Of a DNA stretch of 64,000 nucleotides, positions 57,401 through 64,000 are shown piece by piece (position 1 is the first letter of the stretch; every line of letters begins with the position of its first letter). Position numbers and translations under genes: made by a program. This DNA comes from Heterohyrax brucei (lineage: Eukaryota > Chordata > Mammalia > Hyracoidea > Procaviidae), in the NCBI GenBank assembly GCA_028571685.1, contig CM053162.1:65894351-65958350 (forward strand), given 5' to 3'. The notes below the pieces were generated by a model. That model made no database searches. It was not told where the DNA came from and was given only the letters and a program-made list of their open reading frames with translations.

Positions 57401-58410
57401 GTACAGCCTCCAACCATAGAGACCAATTTAGATTTGGGTTCCTTCACAATAGTTGGCACCAGTAGGCTGCCTGTCCTCCAGACACCTAAAAACACTGTAC
57501 ACATTTCCCATCCACACTGCCAAGCACCACATCACAGCTGTGACAGGCCTGCACTTCTGCCTCTGGGCAGCATGTCTTCCCCAGCTGTAGGAAGACAGGA
57601 ATGCCAAAGGTGACCCACGCAGACTGCTGCACCCTTGTCTCTGTTGGGGCCAAGATGACCTAAGCAATCTTGGTCCAGTAGATGGGAAACAGAAGTGACG
57701 CCACCAGGAGGGGGGATGTGGACTGCATCCCCTGACATGGGCAGAGGGATGCCAAGAAATGACTCCACGGTCTGCAGCTGAGGCTGCCACTAGTGCTGCC
57801 TGAGGAGGGGCTACCAAGGAAATGATGTCATAAGGGCCAGTGTCACTTGTCACCCAGGTTGGTAGTTCCTCACTCGTCAGTAAGGATGTGGGTAGTCTCT
57901 ACCTTTGTCAGTGCATTTAAAACACTACCTTTGCCAGGGAGGAGCTACAGGGGCCACAGGGGCAGGACCAGGGTGGTTCAAGGATGCCAGCAGGAGGCTG
58001 TGCCCTGTCAGTGGGGGAGGCAGGCCACCATACCCACAAGGGTGCAGAGATGGAGTCTGATATATCACTCGCTGCACTGGATGACACCAACCGCAGTGAC
58101 AGCACTGTGACATCACTGCGCCTGAGGGGGAGAAGTTCCCTGAGAACGGTTTTCAGGCTCTGAAAGAAGAGTGGGCTGCCTAGTAGTGAATGTGAACTAG
58201 GAAGTCCATATGGAAGTTGGACAAGGAGTACCAGGTGTTCCCAGTCCAGGCTTTTCCCATGGGTTTCAGAGTAAAGTGCTCCATTAGGTTTTCAGGATCT
58301 TTCAGATGCAAATTCCCAGGTCTTTCTGCTTAGGCACTTCTGGGTGGTTCTGAACTGCCAATCTTTCTAGTAGCAGTCAGATGCTTAACCCTTTGCTCTA
58401 CTCAGGAGAT
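57401..58410 (-). repeat. Composite GC-richer repeat, copy 2 (AfroSINE-headed)
   Basis: On the minus strand it opens with an AfroSINE long-variant head (58258-58410), followed by about 600 bp of GC-richer sequence (57650-58257), and ends in the ~250-bp segment shared with copy 1. A frame conserved in part between the copies reads WGRHAAQ.QKC ... VWMGNVY.VFR. It is short and its role is unknown. The joined structure suggests a non-autonomous composite retroelement, but this is inference from only two copies. Confidence 0.55.
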
Positions 58411-58659
58411 GAGACAACTAGCAGCACAGTCCTACTAACAGGATAGTGAAAAGTCACTGGTTAAGGCCACGTAGCAACTTTCCCTAATAATACATCTGTG
58501 CTTTTGCACACGAGCTGGTTGTTGAAGGCAGGCCCACACAGTCTTTGGCAGATGTTCCAATGTAGAACTTAAAAAACAAAAAACTCACACTCAAAAAATG
58601 CTGGGGTCAAAAAAAAATGCCAGTGTAGCCACATCAGAGACACTAATTTAGCCAGCATC

Positions 58660-58702
58660 GATTGCTATGAGTTGGACCCGACTCGACGGCAGTGGGTCGG
58701 GA
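58660..58702 (+). repeat. AfroSINE tail fragment, plus
   Basis: Only attgctatgagttggacccg and actcgacggcagtgggtcgg remain. CpGs are intact. Confidence 0.78.
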
Positions 58703-58733
58703 TTCTCCAGGAGACACACGTCGCAGTTGGCTT

Positions 58734-58840
58734 CCATGAAGATTTACAGCCTTAGAAACCCTATGCGGCAGTTCTGCCCCGTCCTAAAGAGTTAGTATGA
58801 GTGGAAACCAACCCAACAGCTGCAGGTTCGTTTTGTTGAT
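58734..58840 (+). repeat. AfroSINE 3' half, plus
   Basis: It has ccttagaaaccctatgcggc and aaccaacccaacagctgcag. The head is missing. Confidence 0.78.
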
Positions 58841-58859
58841 TTAATAAGCCCCTAGATTC

Positions 58860-59025
58860 TACAGGAAACCCTGGTAGAGTAATAGTCAAGAGCTACAGTT
58901 ACTCAAAACATCTGCAGTTCGATTTCATTTCTCACTGGAAAACATTACGGGGCAGCTGTACCCTGTCCTCTAAGGTCACTGTTAGAATCAAATTCACAGC
59001 ACTGGGGTCTGTTTTCTTTTGGTTT
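58860..59025 (+). repeat. AfroSINE, plus
   Basis: Head caggaaaccctggtagagta, tail gaatcaaattcacagcactg. Confidence 0.83.
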
Positions 59026-59049
59026 CGTTTTGATTCTTCTTACATTCTA

Positions 59050-59203
59050 GAAGTAAACCTTGGCGGCATAGTGGTTAAGTACTATGGTTAAGTGCTAAAG
59101 GTCGCCAGTTCAAATCCACCAAGCACTCCTCAGAAACTCCATGGGGCAGTTCTATTCTGTCCTAGAGGATTACTATTAACTTGAAGAAAATGGGTTTTTG
59201 GTT
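59050..59203 (+). repeat. AfroSINE, plus, with internal duplication
   Basis: The head gtaaaccttggcggcatagt is followed by a repeated ggttaagtactat/ggttaagtgct pair, a short duplication of the A-box side. Confidence 0.83.
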
Positions 59204-59221
59204 TGACATTCTATAAATGAT

Positions 59222-59241
59222 TAATAATAATAATAATAATA
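59222..59241 (+). repeat. (AAT)n microsatellite
   Basis: About seven AAT units. Confidence 0.9.
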
Positions 59242-59369
59242 AGTAAAAGAAGGAAAACACTGCCCAGATGTTCAATGTTTTATTAGAGTACAGGAGAACT
59301 GTGAGAGAGGCAAAATCAGAGGGAGTTCATGCCTGATTACGAGACTGCTCACCTAGCTCTGCACACAAC

Positions 59370-59490
59370 ATTGATTCAGGTACTCAACCTTTCTAAGCTT
59401 CAGATTCAGCCTTTATAAAATAAGGATAGTCACAAATTTATGTAACTGGTGGCTGTGTTCCGAAAATCAGTGAAATAATTGCCTCTGGAC
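59370..59490 (+). repeat. MIR fragment, plus
   Basis: The order caacctttctaagcttcaga, ttataaaataaggatagtca and gtgaaataattgcctc follows the MIR 3' core. Confidence 0.6.
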
Positions 59491-59734
59491 ATCTGATGGA
59501 TTTTCTTCGTTGTGTGTCTAAATGACAATCACCCTAGCCAGTTCAAGCTGTGACTGGGTATGGCTGGGTGTGTAGGAGGGAAAGGACATCCTGCAAGACA
59601 AGTTGCTTAAAAACTAAGCTTTGTTCTGAAAAGGAGAGAGACAAGAAAGTAACAGATGTTTCTAAACTTCTTTACTTCAAGAATTAAGCCTGCAAATCCT
59701 AAATCACGCTGCTTCTGCCACAAGTAATAATAAT

Positions 59735-59888
59735 GCTGGCTAAGAAGCTGATGTTATTATCATCTCCTGGTTACAGATGGGGGAAGCTGAGCCATAAAAT
59801 GGTGAAGAAATCTCTCCAAGGTCACAAATTTCAGCCTCAACTGTCTGGCTTCAAAGTTTGTGGCCATGAACACTATGCTGCTGCTTTC
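59735..59888 (-). repeat. MIR fragment, minus
   Basis: It has tacagatgggggaagctgag, aatctctccaaggtcacaaa and ggccatgaacactatgctgc, the MIR core in antisense order. Confidence 0.68.
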
Positions 59889-60244
59889 AGAGGAGAATCC
59901 CTAGGCTTTGAGGGATGCCGGAAAGACCATGGTGCTTCCGAACCACAGACGAAAGTTATAACAGACAGAAGCCCGCTCTTTCTGGAAAACGACAAAGTGA
60001 GAGAGGAGAGGGTATGAGGCAAGGTACAAGGAGCAAGACACTGAGGGAATGTCCACTGATACACAGTGACATCCAGTGCCTACAATTCCTGCAGCTCCCG
60101 TGTTCAGTTTCCCCGAGGCTGCCTTGGTCCCATGGGGCAAAAGCCAGATGGTGAAAGTAAAGCTGGGCCACCTGGACAGAAAGCAGGGCCCTGGCCAAGC
60201 CAAGGGCAAGAACCACCAAAGGGTTGCAATGATTCCAGTCCCAG
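59889..60244. other. No recognised gene
   Basis: Unassigned, fairly GC-balanced intron. Confidence 0.4.
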
Positions 60245-61045
60245 GGTAGGCAGAATTGTTGTCCTCAAGACCTTGTCTTCTTGTGTGATGCTCTTGAATA
60301 CGTTACATGGCAGAGGGGGAGTTTGAAAATGTTATTAAGGTTACTAATCAGGGGAACTTAAAATTTCAAAAGTTATCTTGGATTACTTGAATGGGCCCAT
60401 GACATGGGATTCAGATGTGGCACTCCACTTTCCCACTGAGAATCACTTCTTTAAGCCACTGAATCCTCTAAAAAATACATCAAGTATAAAAATATTTCAC
60501 AATTATGCCAACTACAACTACAGTAGTAATATTTATAATAACAGAAGTTCAGATAATATAATCACATAAACCCTTGACCCAGTTTTCATCCTGCTGAGGG
60601 AAGAAAAGAAGTCCTAGGACACAGCAGAGGAAGGTATTAGAGAGGGGTTCGGGGAGGAACCAGGGGTGACTGGGTGCCTGACAGAGAGGCGAGTCATGTC
60701 ACATAGAATGCAAGAGGAAGAACACCGGCAGCCTCTGCCAGCCAACAGAGGGCCCACGGCCTACCGAGCAAGGAAATGGGAGACTCAGCCCAATAACCAC
60801 AAAGACCTGAATCTGCCCAACAGCCTAAATGAAGATTGAGATGGATTATTTCCAGAGTTTCCAAGAAAGAAAACATCTACTAACATCTCAATTTCAGCCC
60901 TGAGAGATTCTATGCAGAGGATCCCTTCAAGACTACTTGGACTTCTGCCTTTTCAGAAAGTATGAGGTTATAAAATTAGGTCATTTTAAGCTGCTAAATC
61001 TGTAGCCATTTTTGTTGTTGTTGTTGTTACAATAGCATTACAAAA
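60245..61045 (+). mobile_element. MLT1-type LTR, plus, diverged and interrupted
   Basis: It has gtaggcagaattgttgtcct, tacgttacatggcagagggg and tatcttggattacttgaatg, then gggccc, in MLT1 order. After unrelated sequence near 60450-60640, the 3' part resumes and ends near ttataaaattaggtcatttt and agctgctaaatc. Confidence 0.6.
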
Positions 61046-61049
61046 AGGA

Positions 61050-61245
61050 ATACGAGTGTTTCTCAAAATTCTGTGCATGCCACCATCACCTAGAGGGCCT
61101 GTTCTAATACAAACCACTGGGACCCATCCGCGGAGTTTGGACTCCATAGGTCTGTGGTGGGGACTAACCGTTTCCCCACCTGTCAAGTTCCCAGATGATG
61201 GTGAGCCTGCTAGTCCAGCAACCGCTCTTCTAGAACCAACACTGT
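61050..61245. repeat. MER5-like (hAT) non-autonomous DNA transposon
   Basis: The words gtttctcaaaattctgtgca, catcacctagagggcctgtt, gggacccatccgcggagttt and cccagatgatggtgagcctg follow the MER5A body. The right end retains ccgctcttctagaacc. Confidence 0.65.
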
Positions 61246-62531
61246 AATCATAGACCAACACCACACACACCGGTCAGAAAACGTGGGACCCAAGGACCGG
61301 TAAGAATAACACTGTTCTTACTGTTATATAATTACTTCTATAGTAGCAGTTGTTATAATTTTGAAAGACATTTACACTTTATGTATTTTTTAGGAGAATT
61401 AAGGACTTAGAGAGGTGATTATCAGCGGGGAAGTGGAGTGCTAATCAGAATCCCATGTCATTTTCCAAACCATCTGTGTGCATAAACAGTCAACGTTCCC
61501 AAAGGTTCTGACACCACCCTCGCTTGACGGAGTTCTTTATGCCTTTATTTGACCCTCAGGGTTCCAGGATGGGCATCTGTATGTCTTGCTTAGGTTTTCA
61601 GGTTGTCACTGCAGTGGGATGGTTTGGGCCTCTGTCCGCAGCACCGTGCTGGCTCCACCTCCTTACTTAGATTGTTTAAAGCCACATAAAGAATGGTGTC
61701 ATAGTCACCAATGTACCCTTCCTATGGCCCTTCTATTCTGCCTTTGCTGTTTTTTGTCCTTGCACGGAAGAAAAAGGGCTCCTCTGTTATTCTCACCTAA
61801 ATCCAGGCTGTCCCTTGGATTAGGCACCAACGTGAAAGGCTTGAGGTATGGTGACTTTGTAACCAACGGTACAAGCAGCAGCCCACGACACCTCTGCCAG
61901 AAAGTCCTTCAGGACAAAGTGCCACCACAGTAGTCATGGCTGTGAAGTATGCAAAGCAGCAAGGGGACAGAGCCACACCCCTGAGCATGATTATTTAATA
62001 AAGATTTTTTTTTCCCCCCAAAGAAGGAGTGTTCCCATGCAATGACTGGAAATTATTTTAGGCTATAAAAACAAGTCTTCCAAATATATTGTCTATAGTA
62101 TGGTAGTAGCTCAAATTTTCAGTTGCTGATAAAGCAGCATACTTATAATAACTATGTCTCCTGCTGTAAAAGGGGTGTCTTCCTGGAGTTAGGAGTGCAT
62201 CAGAATATGAATATAACACAGACAGGAGTAGACACTGAGGGACAAACACAGAGAAGGTGGCTTTTTGATGACCTCCAAGTACTTTTCCCTAGAGAGAAAA
62301 AGGCAGTTGGATTCCAGTCTGAGTTCACTCTGCTACAAGTGCGGCAGCAGAGAGTGGAAGAGCATCTTCTTGCCGGTATCCTGTCTACAAAAATGTTCTA
62401 GTGGCCTAGGTATGGGGACGTGCAGTTGCTTCTTTGTCTGCCCTAACTGCTCGCTTTAGCACCTCCATTTTCTCTTACTCTGACTACAAGGAGGCAGCCT
62501 GTGGCCCGCCACTTCCCTCTACATGATAACC
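61246..62531. other. No recognised gene or repeat
   Basis: About 1.3 kb of unassigned intron. No 5' UTR exon can be called from sequence alone. Confidence 0.4.
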
Positions 62532-63020
62532 TGTCCGGGACTGAACTGTGTTTCCAAAAAAGCATATGTAGAAATGTAGCTGGGCAGTATTTCTGGGTAC
62601 TGCGGATGCTGCAAACCCTGTTTCTGTGATGTTACTGATGGAGGCTGGGTGGCAGGTGAGCTGGTGCGGCAGGACTTAAGGTGTACGATGATATTTGGGC
62701 TTGGGGCAATCTCCCGGGATATAAAAGAAAGCGAAGCAAGCTGAGCTTTGGGGATCTCATACCATCAGAAAGAAGCAGTGCCTAGAGCTGAATGCGCCCT
62801 TTGGAAAGGACCAGGGGCCCTGTGCCTCAGAAGCTTCCAGTCCAGGGAAAGACTGACAACAAAGACCTTCCTCCAGAGCCAGCAGAGAAAGCCTTCCCCT
62901 GGAGCTGACACCCTGAATTTGGACTTTCAGCCTACTAGACTGTGACAAACAAAATTTCCCTTTGCAAAAGCCATCAACTTAATGCTATTTCTGTTAAAGC
63001 CGCACTAAATGAGTAAGACA
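62532..63020 (+). mobile_element. Solo LTR, MaLR-like family, plus
   Basis: It starts tgtccgggactgaactgtgt and ends cgcactaaatgagtaagaca. A possible 5-bp target duplication with one mismatch flanks it (taacc at 62527-62531, tagcc at 63021-63025). It carries a TATA-like cgggatataaaagaaag near 62715. Confidence 0.83.
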
Positions 63021-64000
63021 TAGCCATTCCAAGCCCTGAGACTCAGTGACTTGAGCAGAGATCCAAGATGCAAAGTTGCTGTGGTCATTCCAGGACCCAC
63101 CATCATGGTCGTTCAAAATTGAAGTAACGCATCATTTCTGGCCAGTCTTGGCTTTTTCCAAAGGAATGTGGGGGAAGGGAATGGTATCTCAGTTGCTTTT
63201 AAAGAGAAGTTACACTCATCCTTTAGGTATTACGGTTTCTGCCAAGATCTCCATTTACAGCAAACCTATACCTTTGAAGAAAACACTCAAGGAAATGGTC
63301 TTGAAAATAAATCACTCTAATAATTGGAAAAGGCTGTTTAAAAACACTTCAAATCTAAGCATAAATGCCTACTACAGAATAATGTGAAAGAAACCTACAT
63401 TAAGTAAAAATCAAATAATCAAATTCTCTCTGGAGCCTCTTTTTCATTCTACCCCAATAAACAAAACTTTACCCAAAACAAATCAAAAGCCCCACCGTCC
63501 TGAGACTTCCAGGGTGTCAACCAGAGACTAATAATACACAGCCTACAGTTTGTTGATTAAAAAGAAATAACCATGCCCACAGCTTACTGAAATGGATTTC
63601 TATACCTACAATAGCATACTGATAACATTTAAATATAAGTGCCAACTTGAAAGAAATTCACAACTCCTGGAGTATGCTAACAGAAAGACTATAATTTGAA
63701 ATTCAAACTGAAAGCTAGTATCTGTCAAATTCATTTCCATGCTTTTCTCTACATTCATAGTCTCATTATTTAAATTCATTCTAGAAGTATAAACAGGCTC
63801 AATCTATTTCTAAACTACGGCTTGTTTTCTATTCGTGTGTGAATGTATGTGATATATAGGTAGGTGGTGTTTACGGTAGAAGCTACGTTAGACTTCAAAA
63901 GTTCCAACTAAGAATGTGGCTTTGCTAAACAAAACAGACTTCACCCCAAAGTTACCATTGTTCTGTCTCGTTATTACCCTTCAAGGAAACTGCAACTCAC
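63021..64000. other. No recognised gene or repeat
   Basis: AT-rich intronic sequence to the window edge. Nothing nameable seen. Confidence 0.4.

Larger units (their letters stand above)
55000..64000 (-). other. CTNNA2: CTNNA2 intron upstream of the first coding exon (partial)
   Basis: The acceptor at 55000 requires an intron running to the right, toward 5' untranslated exons that are not recognisable here. It holds the SINE cluster, the composite GC-rich repeat and the MIR, MLT1, MER5-like and LTR copies listed below. Confidence 0.8.

Noticed and set aside
57401..58410. CpG island or CTNNA2 promoter, because the segment is GC-richer than its surroundings
   Set aside because: CpG is sparse, and part of it is duplicated at 55422, so a repeat is the better explanation.

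Overview
This is eukaryotic, mammalian DNA. Afrotherian (AfroSINE-type) tRNA-derived SINEs, BovB-like RTE LINEs and an L1 3' end of the elephant type mark it as an afrotherian, most likely an elephant or another paenungulate; the exact species is inferred. There are no operons, bacterial genes, CRISPR arrays or stand-alone RNA genes.

The only host coding sequence I can support is one exon on the minus strand at 54893-54999. It is the first coding exon of CTNNA2 (alpha-N-catenin), with a five-base leader, an ATG, 34 codons and consensus splice sites on both sides. The gene therefore reads right to left. Bases 55000-64000 are the end of the intron upstream of this exon, and bases 1-54892 are the beginning of the intron downstream of it. 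No second CTNNA2 exon, promoter or polyadenylation site was found.

The rest is a dense intronic repeat landscape. From the left: 0-5 kb has two large fold-back (palindromic) mariner-derived elements and SINEs, one inserted into an RTE tail. 5-13 kb is mostly unrecognised sequence with an L1 3' end, an LTR and simple repeats. 13-16 kb has two RTE copies and a third, shorter fold-back mariner. 17-23 kb has three solo LTRs, a large palindromic microsatellite and SINEs. 23-32 kb has three more RTE copies, one split by a solo LTR with an exact 5-bp target duplication. 35-40 kb has an LTR followed by a 4.2-kb L1 derivative that lacks most of ORF2 (HAL1-like). 41-43 kb is an old L2. 43-51 kb has many SINEs, two LTRs and an old antisense L1 piece. 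52-54 kb is a MaLR internal-plus-LTR unit with SINEs nested in it. 55-59 kb has a SINE cluster, an expanded GGGTT/GGGTTT SINE tail and a GC-richer composite repeat present twice. 59-63 kb has MIR, MLT1, MER5-like and LTR copies.

The elements are linked by mechanism. The SINEs end in the same short segment as the RTE LINEs, which fits mobilisation by RTE machinery, and all RTE copies here are broken. I found no convincing undescribed gene system. The best candidates for new description are the fold-back mariner family, the composite SINE-headed GC-rich repeat, the SINE-tail minisatellite, and a 20-bp duplication at the CTNNA2 splice acceptor.
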